DNA from: Schaalia sp. ORNL0103
Lineage (GTDB): Bacteria; Actinomycetota; Actinomycetes; Actinomycetales; Actinomycetaceae
Reading direction: 5' to 3'
Assembly (NCBI RefSeq): GCF_019429565.1
Contig: NZ_JAHXSA010000001.1
Span: 992,001-1,056,000 of the forward strand
Length of the DNA stretch: 64,000 bases
Shown: positions 25,734 through 35,058 of the stretch, one piece after another
Layout of the letters: each line of letters begins with the position of its first letter
How positions within the stretch are numbered: position 1 is the first letter of the stretch
Program-made: the position numbers and the translations under genes
The notes under the pieces: model-generated
Databases searched by the model: none
Seen by the model: only the letters and a program-made list of their open reading frames with translations
Told to the model about the DNA's origin: nothing

Positions 25734-25861
25734 CACGATTGGTGACGCGACCCACTTTTGGTCTTTTTGTCCGGTTCAGTGGGCGCAAAACCATGCGCGT
25801 ACAGTGAAGTGTGAGCGAGCGTACGCCGTTGATCGCCCGCCACTGGGAGAAGGAGTCACTG

Positions 25862-27382
25862 ATGACCCACACACCGCGGGACATTCCCGACAACGTGCGC
25901 AACGTCCTGGTCATCATGACCGACCAGCACCGCACCGACACGATCGGCTGCCTGGGCAACCCCCACGCCCAAACCCCCGTCATCGACGCGATGGGCGAAT
26001 CGGGTTTCGCCTTCACCCATTGCTTCACCCCCACGGCGATCTGCACGCCGGCTCGTGCCTCCCTGCTGACCGGCAAGCGCCCGGGCAAGCACCAGGTGCT
26101 GGCCAACCCCGAGTGGAATATCGCCTACCAGGTCTCGATCCCCGAGGGCACGTGGACGTACACGCAGGAGCTGCGCGACGCCGGCTACAACGTCGGCATC
26201 GTCGGCAAGTACCACTGCGGCTACAACCTGCCCGACAAGTTCGGCGCGGACGACGACACATACTGGGGCGCCGAAAATCCGGTGGCCAACGAGAAGTATG
26301 TCGCCTGGCTCGAGGCCAACAACCTCCCGCCGGTGCGCGCACACGACCTGTGGCGCGGCAAGCTGCCCGGCGGACGCGACGGGCACATCATCGCCGCGCG
26401 CCTCGACCAGCCCGAGGAAGCCACCTTCGAGCGCTTCCTGGCGGACCGTGCGATCGAGAAGCTTCGCGAGTACGCCGCCGACTGGAAGGACTCGAAGCAG
26501 CCCTTCTGCCTCGACGTGCATTTCTTCGGCCCCCACCTGCCCTACTTCCTGCCCGACGAGTGGTTCGACCTCATCGATCCAAACGACGTCGAGCTGCCGG
26601 AAAACTTCGGGGACTCCCTCATCGGCAAGCCCCCGATCCAGGAGAACTACGCGACCTACTGGTCCACGTCCTCGTTCACGAACGAGCAGTGGAAGAAGCT
26701 CATCGCGGTCTACTGGGGATACACGGCCATGATCGACTTCGAGATCGGGCGCATCATGGACGTGGCGCGCGAGCTCGGCATCCTGGACGACACGGCGGTC
26801 TTCTTCTGCGCGGACCACGGCGAGTTCACGGGTTCACACCGCCTCAACGACAAGGGCCCGATGATGTACGACGACATCTACAACGTCCCCTTCATCGCCC
26901 ACATCCCCGGCGTCTCAACCGTGGGACGCTCCGACGCATTCGTCTCCCTCATCGACCTGCCGGCCACGGTCCTCGACATCGCGGGCCTGGACACCTCGCT
27001 CGTGGAGGACGGCCGCTCGATCGTGGACCTGACGCGCGGCGGGCAGGTCGACGGCTGGCGCGAGGACATCGTGTGCGAGTTCCATGGCCACCACTTCCCC
27101 CTCCAGCAGCGCATGCTGCGCACGCGGGACTTCAAGCTCGTCATCAACCCCGAGTCGATCAACGAGCTCTACGACCTGCGCCTGGATCCGGCCGAGATGA
27201 ACAACGTGTACACCGTGCCCGTCTACGACGAGATCCGCAGGGAGCTGGCCACGAACCTGTACCTGCAACTGCGCGAGCGCGGGGATCATTCCTTCGCCAA
27301 GTGGATGGCGGCGATGACGGACTTCGACATCCCGCTGGTGAACACGGCTCGCTCCGACCTCGACGAGGTCACGAGCGACTAA
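25862..27382 (+). CDS. Sulfatase (Cys-type, cytoplasmic)
   Basis: 506 residues from ATG at 25862, with AAGGAG six bases upstream. The alkaline-phosphatase-fold sulfatase signature CTPARASLLTG places the catalytic Cys at residue 61, to be oxidised to formylglycine. Metal ligands are seen as IMTDQHRTD near residue 20 and ADHGEFTGSH in the middle. No signal peptide is present, so it acts inside the cell on an imported sulfate ester or, as some relatives do, on a phosphonate ester. The neighbouring radical SAM gene supplies its maturation, the ROK gene probably controls it, and the TauE/SafE gene may export the released sulfur oxyanion. The substrate is not evident. Confidence 0.9.
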   Translation: MTHTPRDIPDNVRNVLVIMTDQHRTDTIGCLGNPHAQTPVIDAMGESGFAFTHCFTPTAICTPARASLLTGKRPGKHQVLANPEWNIAYQVSIPEGTWTYTQELRDAGYNVGIVGKYHCGYNLPDKFGADDDTYWGAENPVANEKYVAWLEANNLPPVRAHDLWRGKLPGGRDGHIIAARLDQPEEATFERFLADRAIEKLREYAADWKDSKQPFCLDVHFFGPHLPYFLPDEWFDLIDPNDVELPENFGDSLIGKPPIQENYATYWSTSSFTNEQWKKLIAVYWGYTAMIDFEIGRIMDVARELGILDDTAVFFCADHGEFTGSHRLNDKGPMMYDDIYNVPFIAHIPGVSTVGRSDAFVSLIDLPATVLDIAGLDTSLVEDGRSIVDLTRGGQVDGWREDIVCEFHGHHFPLQQRMLRTRDFKLVINPESINELYDLRLDPAEMNNVYTVPVYDEIRRELATNLYLQLRERGDHSFAKWMAAMTDFDIPLVNTARSDLDEVTSD

Positions 27383-27538
27383 CCCCCGGCCTCGGCGGTG
27401 GGAGGACTGACGCGCCCCCGCCGCCGAGGCGAACTCGCGCCCTGCACACCCCTCACAGTGACGCGTATCATAGAAACTGTCAACGAGGCCGGAGTGCCCC
27501 GAGCGGATGCCAACGATGAAGCGCCGGGAAGGAGAGGC

Positions 27539-28756
27539 ATGCACTACCCCACGCGCAGACCTCTGCCCACCCTCGAAGACCGTATCGTCGCCCACCTGGC
27601 CAAAGCCCCCGCAACGCGCTCCCAGCTGTGCGAGGCGCTCGACACCTCGCGCACAAACCTGGGGCGTGCGCTCACCACCCTCCTCGACGAGGGATCGGTG
27701 ACGCCCGTGCGCACGAACGCCCCCGGACGAGGCCGTCCCACCCAGCTCCTCACCCTCAACTCCTCGGCGGCACACTGCGTCGGCCTGAACGTCACACGCA
27801 CGTCGTGCGCGGGCGTCATGCTCTCACGCGCCGGCACCGTCCTGGCGGCCGTCCACATCGTTTCCCCCGCCTCCCCTTCCCTCCAGCTCTCTCTCGAACA
27901 GACCTGCGAGGCTCTGGCCGCGAGCGCAGCCCGTCAGGGAATTGTTACCTCGACGGTGCGCGCGGTGGGCGTGGGCGTCCCCATTCCGATGGGGCGTAAC
28001 GCCAGGCTCTCCTCGGACGCGTACCCGACCATGGAGGAGCTCAGCGAGCTCACAGGTCGCTGGTGGGATCCTCTCCCGATCGTCGACAACACCGTGCGCA
28101 TGGCTGCGCTCGCGGAGGCCCTGTGGGGCGCGGGCGCGGACACGTCCTCGTTCATCTATCTGCGCCTGTCGGGGGGCGTGGGCGGCTGCGTCGTCTCCGA
28201 TTTCCGCCTCGTTGGCGGAGCGGGCGGGCTGGCCGGGGAACTGGGACATATGACGGTGGGTGCCAATGACTCGCCCTGCGCCTGTGGCAAGCGCGGTTGC
28301 CTCGAAACACTGGCGTCCGTCCCGGCGCTGTGCGAGCGCGCGGGGGTTGCCGATATTTCTCAGCTGCGAGCCGCCGTATTGTCCGGCGATACGCGTGCGC
28401 GCGAGGCCCTGGAGCAGGCTGCCCAGGCTGTCGGCTATGTCTTGGGTTCGGCCGCGCTCCTCATTAACCCTCGGGCCATCATCGTGGCCGGCGAAATCGT
28501 CGACGCGTTTCCCTCCCTGCGATCCGACATCGCGGCCGCCATGCATAGGGAGCTCATTCCCGTCATGGAGTGGGATATCGACGTCGTGGGGGCATCGCTG
28601 GGGCCTTTGGGGGCCGCTCAGGCCAGCGCGTATATTGCCGCCCACCCCTTTGAGGAGGACGGCGCAGCCGCCCACCATCCCGAGGAAGGCTCAGCCCGGG
28701 AGGCGGGGCCTGCCTCGTCGATGGAGACGCGCACCGATCGCGGGGGCATGCCGTGA
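27539..28756 (+). CDS. ROK-family transcriptional regulator
   Basis: 405 residues from ATG at 27539, with AAGGAG close upstream; a longer in-frame start exists but lacks a ribosome site. Residues 10-75 form a winged helix-turn-helix (SQLCEALDTSRTNLGRAL). The ROK body has the sugar-binding GGAGGLAGELGHMT and the zinc motif CACGKRGCLE. Such proteins are repressors released by sugars or sugar phosphates. Its place between the sulfatase and its maturase suggests it senses the desulfated sugar and controls this operon. The stop overlaps the next gene (GTGA). Confidence 0.88.
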   Translation: MHYPTRRPLPTLEDRIVAHLAKAPATRSQLCEALDTSRTNLGRALTTLLDEGSVTPVRTNAPGRGRPTQLLTLNSSAAHCVGLNVTRTSCAGVMLSRAGTVLAAVHIVSPASPSLQLSLEQTCEALAASAARQGIVTSTVRAVGVGVPIPMGRNARLSSDAYPTMEELSELTGRWWDPLPIVDNTVRMAALAEALWGAGADTSSFIYLRLSGGVGGCVVSDFRLVGGAGGLAGELGHMTVGANDSPCACGKRGCLETLASVPALCERAGVADISQLRAAVLSGDTRAREALEQAAQAVGYVLGSAALLINPRAIIVAGEIVDAFPSLRSDIAAAMHRELIPVMEWDIDVVGASLGPLGAAQASAYIAAHPFEEDGAAAHHPEEGSAREAGPASSMETRTDRGGMP

Positions 28757-30018
28757 CACGCTCAATCCCATTCTCCGTCGTCACCAAACCGACGGGGGCA
28801 GCGTGCAACCTGGATTGCCAGTATTGCTTTTTCCTGTCCAAGGAGCTTCTCTACGACGCTGCCGCGCAGACCATGTCCGAGCAGACCTTGGAACGCTACG
28901 TCGAGGCGTACCTGGAGTCGAGCCCCGACGGCGAGGTCACGATGCTGTGGCAGGGTGGGGAGCCGACCCTGCGTGGCCTGCCTTTTTTTGAGCGCCTCAT
29001 TCAGCTGTGCGAGGCCTACCGTCGCCCCACCCAGCGCGTGCGTCACGCTCTGCAGACAAACGGTACGTTGGTGACCGACGAGTGGGCACGCTTTTTCGCG
29101 GACCACGACTTCCTCGTGGGCGTGTCCATCGACGGTCCCGCTCCCCTGCACGACGCCTACCGGCTCAATCGCGGCGGGCGCGGCACCCACGCGATGGTTG
29201 TGCGCGGCTGGGAGGCCCTCGCCCGCGCGGGCGTGGAGACGAACATCCTGTGCACGGTCAACGCCGCCAACGAGGAGTACGGGGAGCGGGTGTACCGCTA
29301 CTTCCGCGACGATCTGGGGGCTCGCTACCTGCAGTTCATTCCGATCGTCGAGCGCGTGCGCGCAGCCGACTTGGCCCAGGCTGAGCGTGGCTGGCGTTCC
29401 GGGACCTCGGCGCTCCTGTACCGCCAGGACGGGGACTGCGTCACCAGCCGTTCCACGTCCCCCGCTTCCTACGGGCGTTTCCTGTGCGAGGTGTTCGACC
29501 AGTGGTTGGCCGCCGACGTCGGCGAGGTGTTCATCCAGGACGTGGATTCGACCCTGTCGGCCATGTTTGGCTCGGCCACGGTGTGCGTACACGCACCCCA
29601 GTGCGGGGCGAACATGGCGATGGAATTCAACGGCGACGTCTACGCCTGCGATCACTGGGTAGAGCCGGATTGGTTGGTCGGCTCGATCAACTCCTCGTCC
29701 TTCACGCAGCTGGCGGCCTCGGACAAGATGCGGGACTTCGCACGCCTCAAGCCCAGCCTGGACGACGAGTGCCGCGCGTGCCCGCACCTGCGGCTGTGCT
29801 GGGGCGGGTGCCCGAAAGACCGTTTCGTGCGCCGCGGCGAGTCCTCACACAACTACCTGTGCGAGGGGTACCGGGCGTTCTACGAGCACGCCACCCCGGC
29901 CCTGCGCGCAATGGGCATGCTGATCGCGGCGGGCAGGCCGGCCTCGGACATCATGGACCCCGCGGTCTCTACCTCCCTCGGACTATCTCTCACCACATCC
30001 ATCCGGACTGACCAATGA
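28753..30018 (+). CDS. Anaerobic sulfatase-maturating enzyme (radical SAM)
   Basis: 421 residues starting at GTG within the ROK stop. The radical SAM cluster motif is C18-x3-C22-x2-C25 (CNLDCQYCFF). The family hallmarks follow: TMLWQGGEPTLRG, ALQTNGTLV, FLVGVSIDGP, FIPIVER, and a C-terminal SPASM region with CGANMAMEFNGDVYACDHWV and CRACPHLRLCWGGCPKDRF for two further iron-sulfur clusters. It converts the active-site Cys of the sulfatase to formylglycine without oxygen, and the sulfatase at 25862 has exactly such a Cys. It is tightly coupled to the next gene (ATGA). Confidence 0.95.
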   Translation: MTRSIPFSVVTKPTGAACNLDCQYCFFLSKELLYDAAAQTMSEQTLERYVEAYLESSPDGEVTMLWQGGEPTLRGLPFFERLIQLCEAYRRPTQRVRHALQTNGTLVTDEWARFFADHDFLVGVSIDGPAPLHDAYRLNRGGRGTHAMVVRGWEALARAGVETNILCTVNAANEEYGERVYRYFRDDLGARYLQFIPIVERVRAADLAQAERGWRSGTSALLYRQDGDCVTSRSTSPASYGRFLCEVFDQWLAADVGEVFIQDVDSTLSAMFGSATVCVHAPQCGANMAMEFNGDVYACDHWVEPDWLVGSINSSSFTQLAASDKMRDFARLKPSLDDECRACPHLRLCWGGCPKDRFVRRGESSHNYLCEGYRAFYEHATPALRAMGMLIAAGRPASDIMDPAVSTSLGLSLTTSIRTDQ

Positions 30019-30815
30019 TCATTGAAGCGCTCCTCATCGGCGCATTCGTCGGCATCGTCGTCGGCTCGCTCGGCGCGGGAGGCGGCATCTTGTCGGTGCC
30101 GATCCTCGTCTACATTCTTGGGCAGGATCCTCACCAGGCGACGGGCCTATCCCTCATCATCGTGGGGCTGACGGCCGCCGTCTCGCTGGCGACGCGCGCG
30201 CGCAGCGGGAACGTCGCATGGCGCGAGGGCGCTCTCTTCGCCCTGGCTGGCCTCGTGGGCACGTGGGCAGGCTCGACGCTCGGCCCACTCGTCCCAGCGC
30301 GTGCCCTGATGCTCTCCTTCTGCGCTCTCCTGGGAGCGGTCGCGGTCTTCATGGTGCGCTCCCAGCTGAGCCCATCTGCCTCGTCCTCTTCAGACGAGGC
30401 CGGGGGTGCCGCTGATGTTCAGGGGTCCTGGACGCTCGTGACCATCTGCCGGGTTGTCGCGCTGGCGACGCTGACGGGTTTCCTCACGGGATTCTTCGGC
30501 GTCGGCGGCGGCTTCGCGATCGTACCCGCGCTGCACTTAGCGCTGCGCTACCCGATGAAGCGGGCCTCCGCGACATCCCTGCTGGTCATGGTCATCACCG
30601 CAGCCTTCGGGCTGGCGTCGCGCACGGCCGCCGGGACCCTGACGATCACCGCCGAGGCCGGGGTCATGGTCGCGCTCTTCGCCGCAGCATCAATGGGAGG
30701 AGGCATCGTGGGGGCCAGGCTCACAAAGAGAGTGTCAAATCGCGTGCTGGGTTTTGTGTTTGCTGCGCTTCTGGTGTGCGTGGCCGTCTCGACCCTGGCA
30801 GCTACACTCACATAA
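30015..30815 (+). CDS. TauE/SafE-family sulfite/sulfonate exporter
   Basis: 266 residues with about eight membrane helices in two halves, each starting with the family's glycine-rich element: VGSLGAGGGILSVPIL and TGFFGVGGGFAIVPAL. The loop between halves is Ser/Asp-rich (about 118-135). Members of this family move sulfite, sulfonates or related anions out of or into the cell. Its place as the last gene of the sulfatase operon, overlapping the maturase stop, suggests export of sulfate or sulfite freed by the cytoplasmic sulfatase. A strong terminator follows. Confidence 0.88.
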   Translation: MIIEALLIGAFVGIVVGSLGAGGGILSVPILVYILGQDPHQATGLSLIIVGLTAAVSLATRARSGNVAWREGALFALAGLVGTWAGSTLGPLVPARALMLSFCALLGAVAVFMVRSQLSPSASSSSDEAGGAADVQGSWTLVTICRVVALATLTGFLTGFFGVGGGFAIVPALHLALRYPMKRASATSLLVMVITAAFGLASRTAAGTLTITAEAGVMVALFAAASMGGGIVGARLTKRVSNRVLGFVFAALLVCVAVSTLAATLT

Positions 30816-30817
30816 AA

Positions 30818-30848
30818 GGCGCGCGAGACTGATATCGTCTCGCGCGCC
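30818..30848. terminator. Bidirectional terminator
   Basis: GGCGCGCGAGAC at 30818-30829 and its exact complement at 30837-30848 enclose a 7-base loop. On the minus strand TTTTAT follows directly, so it is a good Rho-independent terminator for the gene at 30857-31552 and probably also ends the sulfatase operon. Confidence 0.9.
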
Positions 30849-30856
30849 CTCAGCGC

Positions 30857-31552
30857 TCAGCTAGCGGTCGTTCCTTCGCCCTGGGAGGAGGTGTCCGCAC
30901 TGCCCTGGCTTCCATTCTTGCTGCCGGGGCCTCGGCCTCCCTCCGGGGGAGGTCCCGGGCGGGTGCTGCCCGTATCGCCCTGCTCACCGCCCGGCCCCTG
31001 CTGGCCGCCAGGACCCTGCTGCTGGCCATTACCCGGACCTTGCTGGCCGCCAGGACCCTGCTGCTGGCCGTTACCCGGACCTTGCTGGCCATTGCCGGGG
31101 CCGAAATCCTCGTCCTCGTCGCCGTAGCCCTGGTCGTTGTAGCCGTCCTCGTAGCCCTGTTCATAGAAGTCTTGACCATCGCCCATGACGGCTGCATGCG
31201 TGATGACGCCCGCGCCGAAGCCGACGGACAGCACCGCGGCTGCGGCGCCGGCGATGGCCGCGCGCTTGCCCCACGAGGTCTTCTTCGTTGCAGGCTCGAC
31301 TGTCGCGGCGCTAGCCGCCACGGCCTCGTCCTGCGAATGCTCGTCGGAAGAAGAGTGCGCGACCGACTCCAGGGGCGTACCAGCAAACGCATTGCTGGTT
31401 TCCTCCTGGGCGACGGGAGGCATCTGCGCCGTTTCCGCCTGAGACGCGTGCGTGGGCAGGACTTCGGTCTGCTCCGTGGCCTGCGCCTCCGACTGGGGCA
31501 GGATCGAAGTGCGCTCGGTGTCACCTGCCAGGTTCTTGTTGTCGTCCGCCAT
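30857..31552 (-). CDS. Membrane-anchored protein with Gly/Gln/Pro repeats
   Basis: 231 residues from ATG at 31552, preceded by AAAGGAG; the longer frame to 31609 lacks a ribosome site. Residues 1-85 are hydrophilic and Glu/Thr/Gln-rich, a basic stretch KKTSWGKR precedes one membrane helix (about 95-115, AAIAGAAAAVLSVGFGAGV), and the outer part is acidic (YEQGYEDGYNDQGYGDEDED) then made of GPGNGQQ and GPGGQQ repeats ending in Ser/Gly/Thr. With the N-terminus inside, the repeats lie outside. The function is not known; such tails often interact with the wall. The repeats are encoded by a 42-bp tandem repeat. Confidence 0.65.
   Translation of the reverse strand: MADDNKNLAGDTERTSILPQSEAQATEQTEVLPTHASQAETAQMPPVAQEETSNAFAGTPLESVAHSSSDEHSQDEAVAASAATVEPATKKTSWGKRAAIAGAAAAVLSVGFGAGVITHAAVMGDGQDFYEQGYEDGYNDQGYGDEDEDFGPGNGQQGPGNGQQQGPGGQQGPGNGQQQGPGGQQGPGGEQGDTGSTRPGPPPEGGRGPGSKNGSQGSADTSSQGEGTTAS
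31001..31098. repeat. 42-bp tandem repeat within the Gly/Gln-rich protein gene
   Basis: The unit at 31001-31042 recurs at 31043-31084 with a single change (CCATTACC to CCGTTACC), and a partial third copy follows. Each unit encodes two GPG-x-QQ blocks, and the 42-base length keeps the frame, so copy number can change without breaking the gene. Confidence 0.85.
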
Positions 31553-31708
31553 GGGGACGCTCCTTTCTGCTGATTTGTGCATCATTGCTTCGCAGATTAG
31601 GAGCAACACATAAGCGGACGTTATGGCGAGACTGTGAAAACGCTATGAAATAACGGGTGTCGCACATCACCTTTTGAGGTTTGATTTATTTGTCAGCTGA
31701 CAGCGGTA

Positions 31709-32464
31709 CTACGCTCCGGCAGTATCCCTCGCCACGAGGGTGTTCGTCGCCTGAGCCACCGGGCGCACGATCATCGAGTCGATGTTGACGTGGGAGGGAC
31801 GCTCCAGGGTCCACACGATCGCCTCGGCGACATCTTCGGCGACGAGAGGGGCGGCAACGCCCTCGTAGACGCGGTCGGCAGCCTCCTGGGAGCCGAGGCG
31901 GTTGAGGGAAAACTCCTCGGTGCGCACCATGCCGGGCGCGATCTCGATGATGCGAACGGGCTCACCCACCAGCTCCTGGCGTAGCGTGTTCGCGATGATG
32001 CGCTCGGCGTGCTTGGCGGCCACGTAGCCGCCGCCTCCCGGGTAGGTGTCGTGGGCGGCGGTCGAGGTCAGGAACACGAGGTCTCCCCCGCGCTCGCGCA
32101 TCCCCGGCAGGAAGGCGCGCGAGCAATGCAGGGCGGTGAGCACGTTGCGCTCAAACATCGCGCTCCACCTGGCCGGATCTCCCTCCGCGACCCGGTCTAC
32201 ACCAATGGCTCCGCCAGCGTTGTTGACGACTGCATCCACGGGGCCACCCTCCAGGATGTGGGCGGCCATCTCCTCCACCTGCGCCTCATTGGTGAGGTCG
32301 GCCGCCCAGTATTCGCAGCCAATTTCAGCGGCGAGGGCCTCCAGGCGCTCGCGGCGCCTGGCCACGGCGACAACCCTCCACCCCCTCTGCGCCAACAGGC
32401 GGGCGGTGGCCTGTCCGATTCCAGTGGATGCTCCAGTGACGACGACGCGGCGCGAATTGCTCAT
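31709..32464 (-). CDS. Short-chain dehydrogenase/reductase
   Basis: 251 residues from ATG at 32464. Classical SDR features are present: NAD(P)-binding TGASTGIG near the start, NNAGG in the middle, the catalytic Ser in FLTSTAAHD, and YVAAKHA with the catalytic Tyr and Lys. An Arg pair after strand 2 (ARRRERL) favours NADP. It resembles YdfG-type 3-hydroxy acid or serine dehydrogenases, though the substrate cannot be told. Its ribosome site is weak (TGTTGCCCT before the ATG). It lies 60 bases after glpC in the same direction and may be read with it. Confidence 0.85.
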   Translation of the reverse strand: MSNSRRVVVTGASTGIGQATARLLAQRGWRVVAVARRRERLEALAAEIGCEYWAADLTNEAQVEEMAAHILEGGPVDAVVNNAGGAIGVDRVAEGDPARWSAMFERNVLTALHCSRAFLPGMRERGGDLVFLTSTAAHDTYPGGGGYVAAKHAERIIANTLRQELVGEPVRIIEIAPGMVRTEEFSLNRLGSQEAADRVYEGVAAPLVAEDVAEAIVWTLERPSHVNIDSMIVRPVAQATNTLVARDTAGA

Positions 32465-32527
32465 AGGGCAACAGTAATATCCCCGGGTACGCACCGTCGT
32501 GCGCGCCCGGGGATACTCGCTGGCGTC

Positions 32528-33811
32528 TCAGCCGTTGGGCAGGCCGTAGGCCTTGTGGATCAGCCAGATCGGGTGGACGACGTTCGCGCCCGTGGCCGTG
32601 CGCAGCTGCCAGCGGCACGTCTCCGTGTCGCAGGCGGCCAGCTCGGCGTTGACCTGCTTGATGAAGTCGAAGACGGGGGCGCCCACAGCCTGGGCGATCG
32701 CGTACTTCTCCTTCTTCATGCCGTACGTACCCGCGATACCGCAGCAGGGCTGCTCGGAGTCCTTGACGGTCACGCCGGGAATCAGGCTCATGAGCTCGAT
32801 CGCGGGCTTGCCCAGACCCTGGGACTTGACCTGACAGGGCGCGTGGTACGGAATGGTGACGTCGATGCGCTGGAAGTTCGTGTCCAGCTCGCCCTTGTCG
32901 TACAGGTGTAGCAAGAACTCGCTGATGTCCCACGTGCGGGAGCCCACGTCGCGCAGCTCCGGGGTGTCCATCTCGAGGATCTCGTGGGCCTCGTGGCGCA
33001 GCATCCCGCCGCACGAGCCCGACGCGGAGATGATCGGGGCGTCACGGTTGACGCTGCGCAGGTCGTTGGTCAGCTTCGAGACGTACTTGCGCGCATCGTC
33101 GTACAGGCCGTTGGACTGCAGGGCCAGGCCGCAGCAGCCGTGCTTGGGGACCAGGACCTCGTAGCCGAGGTGCTCAAGCACCATGACCGAGTGGATCGAG
33201 GTCTCAACCTCGAAGTACTGGCCGGCACATCCGTGGAAGAAGATCACCTGGCCGCGCGTGCCCGAGTTCGGCAGCGGCTTGTGCTTCTTGAACCAGGACT
33301 CGAAGGTACGACCATACGCGCGCGGCATGGGGGCCGAGCGGTGCACGCCGATGACGGCCTCCATCGCCAGGCGAATCGGCTTGACGTCGAGCGCCCAGTT
33401 TGCGATCGGGGCGACCGGGGTCATCATGGTGCCGATCAGGGAGGTGCGGCCGATGAGGCGGTCGCGCAGCGGAATGCCGTGCGCTTCCTTCATGGCGGTG
33501 CGGCGGTGGTGGATGATCTCGGTGACCTTCACGCCCTGGGGGCACACGAGCGAGCAGGTGCCGCATGAGGAGCAGTAGTCGATGGACTTGTCCACCATCT
33601 GCCCGTCCTTGCGGAAGCGCTCGGCCTGCGGGCCGGAGTACTTGGGGCCGGCGAACAGGTCGGTGACACGCATGACGGGGCACTGGGTCTCGCAGATCGT
33701 GCACTTGACGCAGGAGTCGAGGCTCGCGCGCAGCGCGGCGTCACCACTCAGGGCGAAGACGTCCTCTTCCTCCACGCCCGGTCCCATCAGCGTTGACATT
33801 TCGAGGGTCAT
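32528..33811 (-). CDS. glpC: Anaerobic glycerol-3-phosphate dehydrogenase subunit C
   Basis: 427 residues. Two ferredoxin-like clusters lie near the start (CVKCTICETQCP and CSSCGTCSLVCPQG), and two CCG-type domains follow (CAGQYFEVE with KHGCCGLALQ, and APCQVKSQG with EQPCCGIAGTYG). GlpC is the membrane-attached iron-sulfur subunit that passes electrons from GlpAB to quinone. The start overlaps the glpB stop (ATGA). It completes a glpABC operon read on the minus strand. Confidence 0.96.
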   Translation of the reverse strand: MTLEMSTLMGPGVEEEDVFALSGDAALRASLDSCVKCTICETQCPVMRVTDLFAGPKYSGPQAERFRKDGQMVDKSIDYCSSCGTCSLVCPQGVKVTEIIHHRRTAMKEAHGIPLRDRLIGRTSLIGTMMTPVAPIANWALDVKPIRLAMEAVIGVHRSAPMPRAYGRTFESWFKKHKPLPNSGTRGQVIFFHGCAGQYFEVETSIHSVMVLEHLGYEVLVPKHGCCGLALQSNGLYDDARKYVSKLTNDLRSVNRDAPIISASGSCGGMLRHEAHEILEMDTPELRDVGSRTWDISEFLLHLYDKGELDTNFQRIDVTIPYHAPCQVKSQGLGKPAIELMSLIPGVTVKDSEQPCCGIAGTYGMKKEKYAIAQAVGAPVFDFIKQVNAELAACDTETCRWQLRTATGANVVHPIWLIHKAYGLPNG

Positions 33812-35058
33812 TTCAGTTCCTCCACGATCGAGTCGACGGCCGCGAGCGCGCTGGCCAGCGCGATTCCTTCGCCGCTCTTTTCACGCCAGCGGGTGGCGCC
33901 GGCCAGGTTGCCTCCGGCCGCGTACAGGTTCGGGCACACGGGCACGCCTTCCTCGTTCAGGACGCGCATGTTGTCGTCGACGGCGAGTCCTGAGAGGAAG
34001 AGGGGCTGGTCCTCGCCCCAGAAGTCGGCGTGCAGGAGCTGTCCGGAGGCGCCCATGACGGGCAGCCCGCAGACGGTCTCTCGCACGGTGCCGTAGGAGT
34101 CCATGTCGAGGGCGCCGGATTCGAAGCCGCCGGCGGCCAGGATGAGGGATCGGGTTTCCACGATCGTGGAGCGTCCCGCGCTGGCGTACTCGACGGCGCT
34201 CACGCGTCCGTCTGCCGTGTGCACAGCCTTGATCGGGGATCCGAGGATGACTCGGCACTTGTCGGAGGCGATGCGGGTGAGCAGCGCGTTGAGGCGCATG
34301 CCGGGTACCGACGGGGGCTGGATCGGGATCTCGAAGACGGGGTGTCCGAGCTTGTCCGCTAGGTCACGCCATGCATTCGGATCGTCGAGGCCGAGGACGG
34401 CTGGCAGGCCGACGATCTCCCCCTCTTCGAGGAGGGGACGGATCTGGTCTGCCAGGCGCGCGCGGTTCTCCTCGCGGTCGAGGCTGCGCGCGTGGTTGGT
34501 GCCGGTCGAGTCGACCTCACCCTCGCGCACGACATAGTCGACGGACAGGGCGCGCGCCTTGATCGGGGCGCCGTCAGGGCCGTTCTGGCGCGTCAGGTTC
34601 TCGGCGACGAGGCCGGGGTAGAAGTCCTTGAAGCGCGCCAGTCCGACGATGGCGTAGCGGGCGCCTGCCTGGGGGATGCCAGCCTCCATGGAGGGCGGGA
34701 TCAGGCAGGTGGGGCGCAGCGCGCCAACCCCGGTGGGAATGCGCACGTTGCGGGCCTCATCGCCGATGAGGGCGTCCGCGCCGACGAGGTCACGCAGCCA
34801 CGCGACGGATGCGCCGACAAAGTCGGGGGTGACGTGGCTGTAGGGGTGGGTCGGGCGCGAGGCCACGTGGCCTTCGAGAGCCTCCAGGGGCTTCTCGACC
34901 GGCTCGGGGCGGTAGCCGAGGATGTCGACCGTGCCCGTGCCGAGCTGGATGCCACCCACACCCTTCGTGACGAGCGTGACGCTCAGTCCCGCGTCAGCTG
35001 CTTTGATTGCGGCGGCCAGGCCTGCCAGGCCAGCGCCGATAACGACGACGTCCCTCAT
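33808..35058 (-). CDS. glpB: Anaerobic glycerol-3-phosphate dehydrogenase subunit B
   Basis: 416 residues from ATG at 35058, which overlaps the glpA stop; the longer open frame to 35169 would lie inside glpA. The N-terminus is a Rossmann FAD/FMN site (VVVIGAGLAGLAAAIKAADAG). The C-terminal part has LAAGGFESGALDMDS and the NLYAAGGNLAG signature of GlpB. It forms the soluble catalytic dimer with GlpA and hands electrons to GlpC. The genes A, B and C overlap by four bases each, so they are made in fixed ratio. Confidence 0.95.
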   Translation of the reverse strand: MRDVVVIGAGLAGLAAAIKAADAGLSVTLVTKGVGGIQLGTGTVDILGYRPEPVEKPLEALEGHVASRPTHPYSHVTPDFVGASVAWLRDLVGADALIGDEARNVRIPTGVGALRPTCLIPPSMEAGIPQAGARYAIVGLARFKDFYPGLVAENLTRQNGPDGAPIKARALSVDYVVREGEVDSTGTNHARSLDREENRARLADQIRPLLEEGEIVGLPAVLGLDDPNAWRDLADKLGHPVFEIPIQPPSVPGMRLNALLTRIASDKCRVILGSPIKAVHTADGRVSAVEYASAGRSTIVETRSLILAAGGFESGALDMDSYGTVRETVCGLPVMGASGQLLHADFWGEDQPLFLSGLAVDDNMRVLNEEGVPVCPNLYAAGGNLAGATRWREKSGEGIALASALAAVDSIVEELK

